DNA of 64,000 nt from Roseovarius mucosus DSM 17069 (lineage in GTDB: Bacteria; Pseudomonadota; Alphaproteobacteria; Rhodobacterales; Rhodobacteraceae): NCBI RefSeq assembly GCF_000768555.3, contig NZ_KN293975.1:434001-498000 (forward strand), in the 5' to 3' direction. Below are positions 33,859-43,116 of this stretch, in pieces. Numbering within the stretch: position 1 is the stretch's first letter; every line of letters begins with the position of its first letter. A model generated the notes under the pieces. That model made no database searches and had not been told where the DNA came from. It saw nothing but the letters and a program-made list of their open reading frames with translations. The translations under genes and the position numbers were made by a program.

Positions 33859-35430
33859 TCAGAGGTTGCCGCGTGAGAGTTCACCCGCAATGTGATCGGC
33901 CTGACGGATGGCCAGGGCCACGATGGTCAGCGTCGGATTTTCCGCCGCCCCGGTGGTGAACTGCGAGCCATCCGAGACAAAGAGGTTGGGAATGTCATGG
34001 GTCTGGCCCCATTTGTTCACGACCCCGTCGCGCGGGTTTTCGGACATGCGGTTGGTTCCGAGATTGTGGGTTGAGGGGTAGGGCGGTGTCGGGAAGGTGC
34101 GGGTGGCCCCGACCGCCTCGTAGACCGCCGTGCCCCGGCTGTAGGCATGGTTGCGCATCGCGATGTCATTGGGGTGATCCGAGAAATGCACATTGGCGAC
34201 CGGAAGGCCCCACTGATCCTTGACGTCATGGTTGAGGGTGACGCGGTTGGTCTCTTGCGGCATGTCTTCGCCCACGATCCACATGCCGGCCATGTTTTCG
34301 TAAGCGTCGAGCGCGGTGGTGAATTCGCGGCCCCAGGAACCGGGATCGAGGAACGCCGCCATGAAGGGCAGGCCGAGCGAGAGCGTTTCCAGCTCGTAGC
34401 CGCCGACAAAGCCGCGCGAGGGGTCGTGCCGTGCTTCGTCCTGAATGATGCCCGCCATGGTCGTGCCGCGCCACATCTTTACCGGCTTGTCGAACACGCC
34501 GTAAACCGAGCCGGTCATGTGGCGCATGTAGTTGCGCCCCACCTGACCCGAGGAATTGGCCAGACCGTCCGGGAACATCGACGATGCGGAATTGAGCAAC
34601 AGGCGAGGCGATTCAAAGGAGTTGCCCGCAACGCAAACGGCGCGCGCCTTTTGCATCTGGAGATTGCCCGCCTCGTCGAAATACTCGACCCCCGTCACCT
34701 TGCCGCTGTCGTCATGCAGGATGCGCGCGACATGCGCCTTGGAGCGCACTTCGAGATTGCCCGTGGCCTCGCCGCGCGGGATGTCGGTATAGGCCGCGGA
34801 CCATTTGGCGCCCCATTTGCAGCCCTGAAAGCAGAAACCGGTCTGCTGGCAGGCCATGCGCCCGTCATATTCCTCGGAGTTGATGGCCATGCGGCCGGTG
34901 TGGACCTCTTTATACCCAAGCGCCTTGGCACCGGCCTCGAACACCTTGTAATTGTTGTTGCCCGGCAGGCCCGCGAGATTGTTGGTGCGCGTCACGCCCA
35001 GCTTTTTCTCGGCCAGATCATACCAGGGGGCCATTTCCGCCCCGTCGATGGGCCAATCGAGCAGGTTTGCGCCCTGCACCGGGCCGTAGGTGGTTGCGGC
35101 CTTCCATTCGTGGTCCTGAAAGCGGATCGAAGCCCCGGCCCAATGGGTCGTGGTGCCGCCCACCGCCTTGACGATCCAGGCAGGCAGGCCGGAAAAATCG
35201 CGCGCCACGCGCCAGTCGCCCGATGTGGTGCGCGGGTCGAGCCAGGCCAGCTGGCCAAAGCTTTCCCATTCGTCGTTGATGTAATCCTCGGGCAGATAGC
35301 GCCCGCCGGCTTCGAGTGCCACGACGGAAATGCCGCGTTGTGCCAGTTCGTTGGACAGCACGCCGCCGCCCGCGCCGGTGCCGATGACAACGATCACCGT
35401 GTCGTCGTTATGATCAAAAGGTGCAGCCAT
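33859..35430 (-). CDS. GMC-family oxidoreductase (gluconate 2-dehydrogenase alpha-like)
   Basis: A 523-residue FAD-dependent dehydrogenase. The N-terminal Rossmann site is VIVVIGTGAGGGVLSNELAQRG followed by the acidic E of VALEAGGRY; VGGTTTHWAGASIRF and CVAGNSFESPRLLLNSAS are GMC hallmarks, and the C-terminal catalytic region reads STHNLGTNRMSENP and LFVSDGSQFTTGAAENPTLTIVALA. It resembles large subunits of periplasmic sugar-acid or alcohol dehydrogenases. No signal peptide is visible, so export would be with the Tat-targeted subunit encoded 27 bases upstream. The substrate is not known. Confidence 0.88.
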   Translation of the reverse strand: MAAPFDHNDDTVIVVIGTGAGGGVLSNELAQRGISVVALEAGGRYLPEDYINDEWESFGQLAWLDPRTTSGDWRVARDFSGLPAWIVKAVGGTTTHWAGASIRFQDHEWKAATTYGPVQGANLLDWPIDGAEMAPWYDLAEKKLGVTRTNNLAGLPGNNNYKVFEAGAKALGYKEVHTGRMAINSEEYDGRMACQQTGFCFQGCKWGAKWSAAYTDIPRGEATGNLEVRSKAHVARILHDDSGKVTGVEYFDEAGNLQMQKARAVCVAGNSFESPRLLLNSASSMFPDGLANSSGQVGRNYMRHMTGSVYGVFDKPVKMWRGTTMAGIIQDEARHDPSRGFVGGYELETLSLGLPFMAAFLDPGSWGREFTTALDAYENMAGMWIVGEDMPQETNRVTLNHDVKDQWGLPVANVHFSDHPNDIAMRNHAYSRGTAVYEAVGATRTFPTPPYPSTHNLGTNRMSENPRDGVVNKWGQTHDIPNLFVSDGSQFTTGAAENPTLTIVALAIRQADHIAGELSRGNL

Positions 35431-35457
35431 AGTCTTTCCTCCCTAGATGGCTATGGC

Positions 35458-35982
35458 CTAAAGCCAGTTGATGTCGTCAAAGCCGCGGTTGATGTAACCG
35501 CCTTGGCTGAAGGACTCGCCCTCGTAGCCGAAGAGGGGCCAGACCGCCTTTTGGTTATAAAGGCCGGTCACCAGCCCGCCGCGTACCTGCTGAAAGAAGG
35601 GGCTGTCCTCGATGCCGCGCAGGATGTCGACGCGGTCACGCTCCCAGCCGATGCTCAGGTAATCGGCATGGCCCTTTCCCTGCGCCGCGGCGTTGAGGCC
35701 AGCGATCCCGGCCTCGACGGCTTCGGCGGCATCGGCGGTGTCATAGCCCTTGACCGCGATGGCGTAGTATTCATCGGCCAGATGGTCATGCGGATAGATG
35801 TCGCGCGCCATCTGGATCAGCGTGGCCATGGTCTCGGGCTTGAGTGCCTGCGTCTCAAGCGCCCAGGCGGCATCGGTGCTGGCGACAAAGCCGGCCCCCA
35901 CGACGAAACTTGCGCCCGCCGCGATTGAGCGCGAGAGCAACTCGCGCCGGGTCAGCCCTTTGCGGGCATTGGTGTCAGTCAT
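35458..35982 (-). CDS. Tat-exported gluconate 2-dehydrogenase subunit 3-like protein
   Basis: A 174-residue protein with a twin-arginine signal: LTRRELLSRSIAAGASFVVGAGFVA (residues 9-33). The mature part, from TLIQMARDIYPHDHLADEYY to FGYEGESFSQGGYINRGFDDINWL, matches subunit 3 of membrane-bound gluconate dehydrogenase-type complexes. Start at 35982 has GGGAGGAGAACC directly upstream. It precedes the GMC subunit on the same strand; by family precedent it carries the flavoprotein through the Tat system. The cytochrome c subunit usual in such complexes is not encoded next to it. Confidence 0.85.
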   Translation of the reverse strand: MTDTNARKGLTRRELLSRSIAAGASFVVGAGFVASTDAAWALETQALKPETMATLIQMARDIYPHDHLADEYYAIAVKGYDTADAAEAVEAGIAGLNAAAQGKGHADYLSIGWERDRVDILRGIEDSPFFQQVRGGLVTGLYNQKAVWPLFGYEGESFSQGGYINRGFDDINWL

Positions 35983-36038
35983 TGGTTCTCCTCCCATAGA
36001 ATGAATGCGCGCACCCCCGTGAGGACGCGCGCCTGCTC

Positions 36039-36437
36039 TCATTTGAAACGCCCACCGCGTTCCAGAACTTCGATTTCATAGCCGTCAGGATCGGCGACAA
36101 AGAAAAACTTGCCCACGAGTTCGCCGTCGGGGGCGAATTCCACCATCTTGCGGGGATTGAGGCCCTCGGCCTCGAACCGCGCATGTTCCGCCGCGAGATC
36201 TTCGACCAGAACGGCCAGATGACCATAGCCATCGCCGCGATCATAGGGTTCGGTCCGACCCTTGTTGATGGTCAGTTCCACCTCGAACGGGCTTTCGTCA
36301 TTCGACATGTAGACAAGGGTGAATTTCTCGAAATCGAGCCGGTCCGCCACGCGCAGCCCAAAGGCGCGAGAATAGAAATCGACCGACCGCGCCTCGTCGA
36401 GAACGCGAATCATGCTGTGAATGGCTTTGGCCATCAT
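36039..36437 (-). CDS. Glyoxalase I-like VOC protein
   Basis: A 132-residue VOC protein related to lactoylglutathione lyase. Seen: MIRVLDEARSVDFYSRAFGLRVADR with His just before it (AIHSM), FEVELTINKG with Glu, GYGHLAVLVED with His and VADPDGYEIEVLERG with Glu. This H-E-H-E set matches the four metal ligands of GlxI, so glyoxalase activity is plausible. Two adjacent ATG codons (36437, 36434) follow CGGAGGGC. It is upstream of the Tat/GMC pair on the same strand, 56 bases away. Confidence 0.85.
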   Translation of the reverse strand: MMAKAIHSMIRVLDEARSVDFYSRAFGLRVADRLDFEKFTLVYMSNDESPFEVELTINKGRTEPYDRGDGYGHLAVLVEDLAAEHARFEAEGLNPRKMVEFAPDGELVGKFFFVADPDGYEIEVLERGGRFK

Positions 36438-36523
36438 GCCCTCCGAAACCTGTATTTGGTTCGGAAAAGTTACCAAAGCGGGGCGGGGGCGGGTAGTAAG
36501 GGGATACTACGCCTTGATTTGTC

Positions 36524-36817
36524 TCACTCCGCCGCCATCTGCCGCGCGTCCGCCTCGAGCGGGTTTTCGCGGTGGACAAGGCAGGTGCAGCGCAGGAGCG
36601 AGGTGAAATTGGCGGGCTCGCCGTGCAGTTCCAGCACCTCGGCATGAAGTTTCGACACGAAACCGGGGGTCGTCAGCCCTTCGCTCTCGGCGATTTCGTC
36701 GAGGATACCCCAAAAGGATTTTTCGAGACGGATGCTTGTGCTCTGGCCATTGAGGCGCATGCGGCGGGTTACAAGCGCGTAACGGTCGGGGTCTTGCCCG
36801 GCAAAGATTCGACACAT
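36524..36817 (-). CDS. Ribbon-helix-helix domain protein
   Basis: A 97-residue protein. RRMRLNGQSTSIRLEKSFWGILDEIAESEGLTTPGFVSKL (about residues 18-57) is a ribbon-helix-helix DNA-binding module (PF13467-like): basic strand followed by two helices. The C-terminal part contains RCTCLVHRENP. The start at 36817 follows GGAGGACCTGATC. It is probably a small regulator; the target is unknown, and the neighbouring glyoxalase/GMC genes on the same strand are candidates only by position. Confidence 0.8.
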   Translation of the reverse strand: MCRIFAGQDPDRYALVTRRMRLNGQSTSIRLEKSFWGILDEIAESEGLTTPGFVSKLHAEVLELHGEPANFTSLLRCTCLVHRENPLEADARQMAAE

Positions 36818-36948
36818 GATCAGGTCCTCCCTCATCCGGGCCACGGCGGGGGCGCGCGGCGCGGATCTCAGTACGTTTTAGGATGATGGACGATTTTTGC
36901 CAGCAGGGGAAGCCTTCTGCACCGTGCCCGCCTGCGCGGGGCGGTCTG

Positions 36949-37338
36949 TCAGAACAGCGCGTGGCCGATATTGGCGAGCGCGGTGAGAATCAGCATGGCA
37001 AAGGTCAGCACCATTCCGGCGCTGCGCATCGGCATGATTTCCGGCACCCGGCCAAATCCGGCGGCATGCAGCACCCGCCCTGCCAGAAGCATCAGGCCCA
37101 GCACATGCACCACCCATCCCGGCGCGCCCTGAAGTTCGGCCATACCCAGCAAGATCAGGCCAAGCGGCGCGTATTCGGCGCAATTGGCCTGCACCCGGAT
37201 GCGGCGGATCAGGAGATCCTTGCCGCCGTCACCGATGGAGACATTGGTCTTGAAGCGCGCGGCAATGACCAGCACGCTCAGGAGGACGAAGAGAAGGCCG
37301 ATGAGGCCCGCGTAAAGAGGGGCGATAGCAAGGGACAT
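36949..37338 (-). CDS. MAPEG-family membrane protein
   Basis: A 129-residue protein with four transmembrane helices, typical of the eicosanoid/glutathione metabolism (MAPEG) superfamily. Conserved pattern: VSIGDGGKDLLIRRIRVQANCAEYAPLGLILLGMAE would be residues 33-68, with R-x-x-x-N-x-x-E-Y-x-P seen. The family binds glutathione in the membrane. Start at 37338 has AGGG upstream. It may be co-transcribed with the metallophosphoesterase gene ending 16 bases before it. Confidence 0.85.
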   Translation of the reverse strand: MSLAIAPLYAGLIGLLFVLLSVLVIAARFKTNVSIGDGGKDLLIRRIRVQANCAEYAPLGLILLGMAELQGAPGWVVHVLGLMLLAGRVLHAAGFGRVPEIMPMRSAGMVLTFAMLILTALANIGHALF

Positions 37339-37354
37339 GCGATGTGCTTTCTGC

Positions 37355-38155
37355 TCAGGAATAGGTGGCCGAACGGGTCGGCGGCAGGGTAAAATCCTCG
37401 GTATGGACAACCACCCCTGTATCGGTCAGCAGCAAGAGGCCATAGGCGCCGGGTTCGTCGATAGAGAGGCTGGTATCCTCTGCGTCGAGCGCCATGGGCA
37501 TCTGGTGGCAGGGGCTCTTGAGGATGGCTGTGGGGATGCCCCCCGCCGATCCCTGAACCGTGCGGTGCACATGGCCCGATACGATCTGCACGACATTTCC
37601 CGCCGCCCTGAGGCGTGCGATGAACTCAGCGCGATTGCGAAGCCCGATGGCATCCATCCCGGCAAAGCCCGTGTCGATGGGCGGGTGATGGGTAAAGACG
37701 ATGACCGGCCCCGTACCGGCCCCGGTCAAACGCTGCTCCAACCAGTCAAGTCGCGCGGGGCAGAGGTAGCCTGAATGCAGGTCCGGGGCGGTTTCGTCCA
37801 GCGTGTCGAGACAGATCAGCCGATGCGCCCCGATGTCGGCGTGGTGCTGAATATGCCCCGTTTCCATCCGTGCGGCCTCGGGAAAGGTGTCGAGAAAGGG
37901 CGCGCGGCGGTCGTGATTGCCAAGCATGAGGCTGACGGGCAGGGGGCAGTCGGCCAGGGCCCCGCGCAGACGGGCGTATTCCTCTGGCTTGGCTCGATGT
38001 GTCAGGTCGCCGCAGAGCACGATGCGCGCGGCATCGGGGTGGCGCGCAAGCGCGTGGCTCAGCCCCTGGGTAAAGCGGGCATAGGGATCAAGGCCGATGA
38101 TGGTCTGGCCCTGGGCCACGATGTGAATGTCGGTGAAGACAAGAATTTTCTGCAT
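37355..38155 (-). CDS. Metallophosphoesterase (CpdA-like cyclic-nucleotide phosphodiesterase type)
   Basis: A 266-residue calcineurin-like phosphoesterase. All five metal motifs are intact: FTDIHI (D-x-H), LCGDLTHR (G-D), MLGNHDRR (G-N-H-D), VFTHHPP (H) and IVSGHVHRT (G-H-x-H). Length and spacing resemble CpdA/class III cyclic-AMP phosphodiesterases, so 3',5'-cAMP hydrolysis is a reasonable guess. The start at 38155 (MQKILVFTDIHI) places the first metal Asp at residue 9, as expected; two upstream ATGs are less likely. Confidence 0.87.
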   Translation of the reverse strand: MQKILVFTDIHIVAQGQTIIGLDPYARFTQGLSHALARHPDAARIVLCGDLTHRAKPEEYARLRGALADCPLPVSLMLGNHDRRAPFLDTFPEAARMETGHIQHHADIGAHRLICLDTLDETAPDLHSGYLCPARLDWLEQRLTGAGTGPVIVFTHHPPIDTGFAGMDAIGLRNRAEFIARLRAAGNVVQIVSGHVHRTVQGSAGGIPTAILKSPCHQMPMALDAEDTSLSIDEPGAYGLLLLTDTGVVVHTEDFTLPPTRSATYS

Positions 38156-38236
38156 GGCGCGGCCTGTCATTGGGCTATGCCGCGCAGCATGGCGCAAGTG
38201 AGGCGGTTGGGAAAGCGTATTCCGGGAATGGAAGTC

Positions 38237-38266
38237 GCCCCCCTTGGGTCAGGTCCCAAGGGGGGC
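38237..38266 (-). terminator. Hairpin after pyruvate carboxylase
   Basis: A perfect 12-base-pair inverted repeat (GCCCCCCTTGGG / CCCAAGGGGGGC) with a 6-base loop, 9 bases past the pyc stop on the minus strand. No T run follows. Confidence 0.55.
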
Positions 38267-38274
38267 GGGGGGTG

Positions 38275-41200
38275 TTATTCCAGTTCGACCAGCAGATCCT
38301 TGGCGTCAATCTGGCTGCCGGGTTGAACATGCACCGCCTTCACGGTCGCGTCACGCTCTGCGTGCAGGCCGGTTTCCATCTTCATTGCCTCGATGGTGAG
38401 CAAGAGGTCGCCCGCCTTGATCTTTTGTCCGGCCTTGACCGCGACCGTGGCCACGGCACCGGGCATGGGCGCGCCGATGTGGTTGGCGTTGCCCAGTTCC
38501 GCCTTGGGCCGGGCCGCCACTGTGCTCTTGATCCGCCGGTCGGGCACGCGCACGGTGCGCGGCTGGCCGTTGAGTTCGAAGAACACCCGCGCCTCGCCGT
38601 CCTCTTGGGTTTCGCTTACAGCGACCAGCCGGATTTCCAGCGTCTTGCCCGGGTCGATTTCGGCGGTGATCTCTTCGCCTGTCTCCATCCCGTAAAAGAA
38701 GGTGCGGGTGGGCAGGGTGCGCACGGGGCCGAATTGCGCGTGCCGTTCCATGTAATCGGCAAAGACCTTGGGATACATCAAGCTGCCCATCAGGTCCTCG
38801 TTGTCGATCTTCTTGCCGAAACGCTCGGTCAGTTCGGCAAGCCGCGCGTCCAGATCCTCGGGCGGCAAGAGCGTGCCGGGGCGCACGGTGATGGGCTCTT
38901 CGCCCTTGAGCACCTTCTTGACGATGGCGGGGGGGAAGCCGCCGGGGGCTTGGCCCACATAGCCCTTCATCAGCGTGATCACCGAGTCCGGAAAGCTGAC
39001 CTCGGTCGCGGGGTCGAGCACGTCCTCGCAGGTGAGGCCCTGGCTGACCATCATCAGCGCCAGATCGCCCACGGTCTTGGCAATCGGTGTCACCTTGATG
39101 ACGTCGCCGAACATCTGGTTCACATCGGCATAGGTGCGCGCGATGTCGTGCCAGCGGTCCTCCATCCCCATAGAGCGCGCCTGCGCCTTGAGATTGGTGA
39201 ACTGGCCGCCGGGCATCTCGTGCAGGTAGACTTCGGAGGTGGGCGATTGCATGCCGCTCTCGAAGGCGGCGTAGTGATTGCGCACCGATTCCCAGTAGTT
39301 CGAGATTTGACGGATGGCCCCGATGTCGAGCCCGGTGTCGCGCGGCGTATGGCGCAGCGCCTCGACAATGGTTCCAAGCGTGGCTTGGCTGGTATTGCCC
39401 GAGAGCGAATCCATCGCGCAGTCGACCGCATCCACCCCGGCCTCGGAGGCCGCAAGGATCGTGGCCCCGGCAATGCCCGCCGTGTCATGGGTATGGAAAT
39501 GCAGCGGTAGCCCCACCTCTTCCTTGAGCGCCTTGAAGAGCACGCTTGCCGTGGCCGGTTTCATCAGCCCGCCCATATCCTTGAGACAGAGGATATGCGT
39601 GCCGGCGGCCTTCAGCTCCTTGGCCATGGAGAGGTAGTATTTGAGGTCGTATTTCGAGCGCGCGGGATCGAGAATATCGCCGGTGTAGCAGATCGCCGCC
39701 TCAAGCACCTTGCCCGACTCGAGCACGGCATCCATCGACACGCGCATGTTCTCGGCCCAGTTCAGCGGATCGAAGACGCGGAAGATATCCACCCCGCTCT
39801 CGGCGGCCTGTTTGACGAAGGCCGCGACCACGTTGTCGGGATAGTTGGTATAGCCCACCCCGTTCGAGCCGCGCAAAAGCATTTGCGTGAGCAGGTTGGG
39901 CATGGCCGCGCGAATGTCGCGCAACCGCTGCCAGGGACATTCGTCGAGAAAGCGATAGGCCACGTCAAAGGTCGCGCCGCCCCAGCATTCGACCGAGAGG
40001 AGGCCGGGCAGGTCATGGGCGTAATTGGGGGCGATGCCGATCATGTCGATCGAGCGCATGCGTGTGGCCAAGAGCGACTGATGGCTGTCGCGCATGGTGG
40101 TGTCGGTGATCAAAAGCTGCTTTTGCGCGGCCATCCAGTCGGCCACCGCCTGCGCGCCCTTGCGCTCAAGGATCTGTTTCGGGCCGTCCTTGATTTCAGG
40201 GTTGGCGGGGCGCGGGGCGCGCGGCAGCTTGAGGTCGGCAGGCGGGCGAGTGCGCCCTTCGACCTCGGGATGGCCGTTGACCGTGATGTCGGCGATATAG
40301 CTCAGAACGCGCGTGCCACGGTCCCGTCGCTTGGCGAATTTGAACAGCTCGGGCGTCGTGTCGATGAATTTGGTTGTGTAGGTATTGTTGAGAAAGGTCG
40401 GATGCTTGAGCAGGTTTTCGACAAAGGCGATATTCGTGCTCACGCCGCGAATACGGAATTCGCGCAGGGCGCGGTCCATGCGGGCAATCGCCTGCTCGGG
40501 CGTGGGTGCCCAGGCCGTGACCTTGGTCAGAAGGCTGTCGTAATAGCGGGTGATCACGCCCCCCGCGTAGGCGGTGCCGCCATCCAGACGGATGCCCATG
40601 CCCGTGGCCGAGCGATAGGCGGTGATGCGGCCATAATCGGGGATAAAGTTGTTGAGCGGGTCTTCGGTGGTGATCCGCGTCTGGAGCGCGTGGCCATGCA
40701 GGGTGATGTCATACTGGCTGGCCTTGCCGGTGGCCTCCATCAGGCTCTTGCCCTCGGCGATCTTGATCTGGGCCTGCACGATGTCGATGCCGGTGACTTC
40801 CTCGGTCACGGTATGCTCGACCTGCACGCGGGGATTTACTTCGATGAAATAAAACTTGCCACTGTCCATATCCATCAGGAATTCGACGGTGCCGGCACAT
40901 TCGTAATTCACATGCTTGCAGATCTTGTAGCCAAGCTGGCAGATTTCCTCGCGCTGCGTCTCTGACAGGTAAGGGGCGGGGGCGCGTTCCACCACCTTTT
41001 GATTTCGGCGCTGCACCGAGCAGTCGCGCTCGAAGAGGTGATACATATTGCCATGCTTGTCGCCCAGGATCTGGACCTCGACGTGGCGCGCGCGCAGGAT
41101 CATCTTTTCAAGATAGCCCTCGCCATTGCCGAATGCTGCCTCGGCCTCGCGGCGGCCCTCGCGGACCTTATCCTCAAGCTCGCTCTCGTTTTCGATGGGG

Positions 41201-41715
41201 CGCATGCCACGCCCGCCACCACCCCAAGACGCCTTGAGCATCAGGGGATAGCCGATCTCCTTGGCCTGCTTGCGGATTTCCTTGATGTCATCGCCCAGAA
41301 CTTCGGTCGCGGGGATGACGGGCACGCCCGCCTCGATGGCCACGCGCCGCGCGCTCGCCTTGTCGCCAAGCGCGCGCATGGTTTCGGCACGCGGGCCGAT
41401 AAAGGTGATCCCCGCCGCGTCGCAAGCATCGACAAAGGCCGGATTCTCGGACAGGAGGCCATAGCCGGGATGGATCGCATCTGCGCCCGAGAGCTTGGCC
41501 ACGCGGATGATTTCCTCGATCGACAGATAGGCCTGAACCGGCCCCATGCCTTCGCCGATGCGATATGCCTCGTCCGCCTTGAAGCGGTGCAGCCCGAGCT
41601 TGTCCTCTTCGGCAAAGACAGCGACGGTTTTCTTGCCCATTTCATTGGCAGCCCGCATGATGCGGATGGCGATTTCGCCCCGGTTGGCGATGAGAATTTT
41701 TTTGAAGTCGGCCAT
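38275..41715 (-). CDS. pyc: Pyruvate carboxylase
   Basis: Carboxylates pyruvate to oxaloacetate with ATP and biotin, filling the TCA cycle. The single 1146-residue chain has the full domain order: biotin carboxylase (about 1-460; AIHPGYGLLSENP, SWGGGGRGMR, FIEVNPRVQVEHTVTEE), carboxyltransferase (about 530-830; DTTMRDSHQSLLATRMR, LKDMGGLMKP, FHTHDTAG), the PYC/OADA hinge, and a C-terminal biotinyl domain with the lysine in IEAMKMET. Start at 41715 follows a GGGGGA box. Together with the downstream-lying FMN lactate dehydrogenase-like gene it could channel lactate through pyruvate to oxaloacetate. Confidence 0.97.
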   Translation of the reverse strand: MADFKKILIANRGEIAIRIMRAANEMGKKTVAVFAEEDKLGLHRFKADEAYRIGEGMGPVQAYLSIEEIIRVAKLSGADAIHPGYGLLSENPAFVDACDAAGITFIGPRAETMRALGDKASARRVAIEAGVPVIPATEVLGDDIKEIRKQAKEIGYPLMLKASWGGGGRGMRPIENESELEDKVREGRREAEAAFGNGEGYLEKMILRARHVEVQILGDKHGNMYHLFERDCSVQRRNQKVVERAPAPYLSETQREEICQLGYKICKHVNYECAGTVEFLMDMDSGKFYFIEVNPRVQVEHTVTEEVTGIDIVQAQIKIAEGKSLMEATGKASQYDITLHGHALQTRITTEDPLNNFIPDYGRITAYRSATGMGIRLDGGTAYAGGVITRYYDSLLTKVTAWAPTPEQAIARMDRALREFRIRGVSTNIAFVENLLKHPTFLNNTYTTKFIDTTPELFKFAKRRDRGTRVLSYIADITVNGHPEVEGRTRPPADLKLPRAPRPANPEIKDGPKQILERKGAQAVADWMAAQKQLLITDTTMRDSHQSLLATRMRSIDMIGIAPNYAHDLPGLLSVECWGGATFDVAYRFLDECPWQRLRDIRAAMPNLLTQMLLRGSNGVGYTNYPDNVVAAFVKQAAESGVDIFRVFDPLNWAENMRVSMDAVLESGKVLEAAICYTGDILDPARSKYDLKYYLSMAKELKAAGTHILCLKDMGGLMKPATASVLFKALKEEVGLPLHFHTHDTAGIAGATILAASEAGVDAVDCAMDSLSGNTSQATLGTIVEALRHTPRDTGLDIGAIRQISNYWESVRNHYAAFESGMQSPTSEVYLHEMPGGQFTNLKAQARSMGMEDRWHDIARTYADVNQMFGDVIKVTPIAKTVGDLALMMVSQGLTCEDVLDPATEVSFPDSVITLMKGYVGQAPGGFPPAIVKKVLKGEEPITVRPGTLLPPEDLDARLAELTERFGKKIDNEDLMGSLMYPKVFADYMERHAQFGPVRTLPTRTFFYGMETGEEITAEIDPGKTLEIRLVAVSETQEDGEARVFFELNGQPRTVRVPDRRIKSTVAARPKAELGNANHIGAPMPGAVATVAVKAGQKIKAGDLLLTIEAMKMETGLHAERDATVKAVHVQPGSQIDAKDLLVELE

Positions 41716-41867
41716 GCCTGTCCCCCGGTTTATCAGTTCTGGCGGCGCGGCCGTCTATGCCGCATTGCAGCGCTGCATCCTTGTAGGATTTGTGAAAGGT
41801 TTGTGCAATCCGGCAAACTGGGTATTCCCCGGCAAGGGAAATTTCCTGTCCCGACGGGTGGGTGGCC

Positions 41868-43016
41868 CTACCCGGAGGGGATCAAGCGTGCGCGCACATC
41901 CCAAAGCGTGTGCGTGCCCAACTGGCCCATGTTGGCGCGCAGATCCTCGGCCAGGATATCCGCGAGATGCGCCGGGCCGCTCTCGCCCAAGGCCCCAAGC
42001 GCGTAGTGCCAGCCGCGCCCCAACATGACGAAATCCGCTCCAAGGGCGATGGCGCGCAGCACGTCGAGCCCGCCTTCGATGCCGCCGTCCATGATCACCG
42101 GCAGGGTGGTTGCGGCGCGTACCTGCGGCAGCGCTTCGATGGTGGCGGGGGCGGCGTCGAACTGTCGACCTGCGTGGTTCGAGATCCAGATCGCGTCCAC
42201 TCCCTCTTTCTCGAGCGCGGTGGCATCGTCGGCGCGCAGCACGCCCTTGACAACAAGCGGTCCGTCCCAAGCATCGCGCAGCCAACGCAGGTAGTCCCAG
42301 TCGGGCGAGGTGCGCAGCAGGTATCCGGCGTGCTTGTTCGAGGGCAAGCCCTTGGTCTGGCCTGCGTAATCGTCAATCAGCCGCATGCGCGGCATGCCGA
42401 GCCGCGCGGTGCCAAGCGCCCAGGCCGGGCAGCGTGCCACCTGCGCCAGAAGGCGCGGCGTCAGCTTGGGCGGCTGAGTAAGCCCAGACCGCACCTGCCG
42501 CTCGCGGCGGCTGCCCACGGGCACGTCGACGGTCAGCACGAGCACCGAGAACCCGGCGTTGCGCGCGCGGTTCAGCATGTCCATGCGAATGCCGGTGTCG
42601 CGCGGCGGATACATCTGGAACCAGCCATTGCCGTTCAGATGCGGGCCCACGACCTCGGGCGTCTGGCTCGCCACGGTGGAGAGGCCATAAGGTATCCCCA
42701 CCTGCGTAGCGGCCCGTGCCAACAGACGCTCGGCATCGGGCCAGATGAGGCCGGACATGCCCACGGGCGCGATGCCCACCGGCAGGGCATGGGTCTGCCC
42801 AAAGAGGGGGGCGGTGATGTCGGCTGTGAACTCGCCATGCAGGATCGACGGGCTGAGCCGCACCTGATCGAGCATCAGGCGGTTGCGCGCCTTGGTGGCC
42901 TCTGTGCCGGTGGCACTGTCAAGGTATTCCCAGACGAAATGCGGAATGCGGCGCGCCGCGCGGGCGCGCAGGTCAGACAGGGCGGGATAGGTTGCATGCA
43001 GCGTCATGGCGCGCAT
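41868..43016 (-). CDS. FMN-dependent alpha-hydroxy-acid dehydrogenase (L-lactate dehydrogenase-like)
   Basis: A 382-residue TIM-barrel flavoenzyme of the LldD/glycolate-oxidase family. Family pattern: RIPHFVWEYLDSATG near the N terminus, PVGIAPVGMSGLIWP, TVDVPVGSRRERQVRSG, VVKGVLRADDA, and the catalytic His-Arg in WISNHAGRQFDAAP, then VIMDGGIEGGLDVLRAIALGAD and MLGRGWHYA. The motif is normally S-N-H-G-G-R-Q; here the first Gly is Ala. Substrate is most likely L-lactate, but mandelate or another 2-hydroxy acid is possible. The ATG at 43007 is an alternative start. It lies 152 bases upstream of pyc. Confidence 0.88.
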   Translation of the reverse strand: MRAMTLHATYPALSDLRARAARRIPHFVWEYLDSATGTEATKARNRLMLDQVRLSPSILHGEFTADITAPLFGQTHALPVGIAPVGMSGLIWPDAERLLARAATQVGIPYGLSTVASQTPEVVGPHLNGNGWFQMYPPRDTGIRMDMLNRARNAGFSVLVLTVDVPVGSRRERQVRSGLTQPPKLTPRLLAQVARCPAWALGTARLGMPRMRLIDDYAGQTKGLPSNKHAGYLLRTSPDWDYLRWLRDAWDGPLVVKGVLRADDATALEKEGVDAIWISNHAGRQFDAAPATIEALPQVRAATTLPVIMDGGIEGGLDVLRAIALGADFVMLGRGWHYALGALGESGPAHLADILAEDLRANMGQLGTHTLWDVRARLIPSG

Positions 43017-43116
43017 TTGCGCGGGTTTTCAGGAGCTTGTCCAGAGGGCAGATCGGGGCGGAACAATCCCCGAACATCTCTTTATCTCCGGGCGTGCTCG
43101 CGCTATTGTCCTGTGC

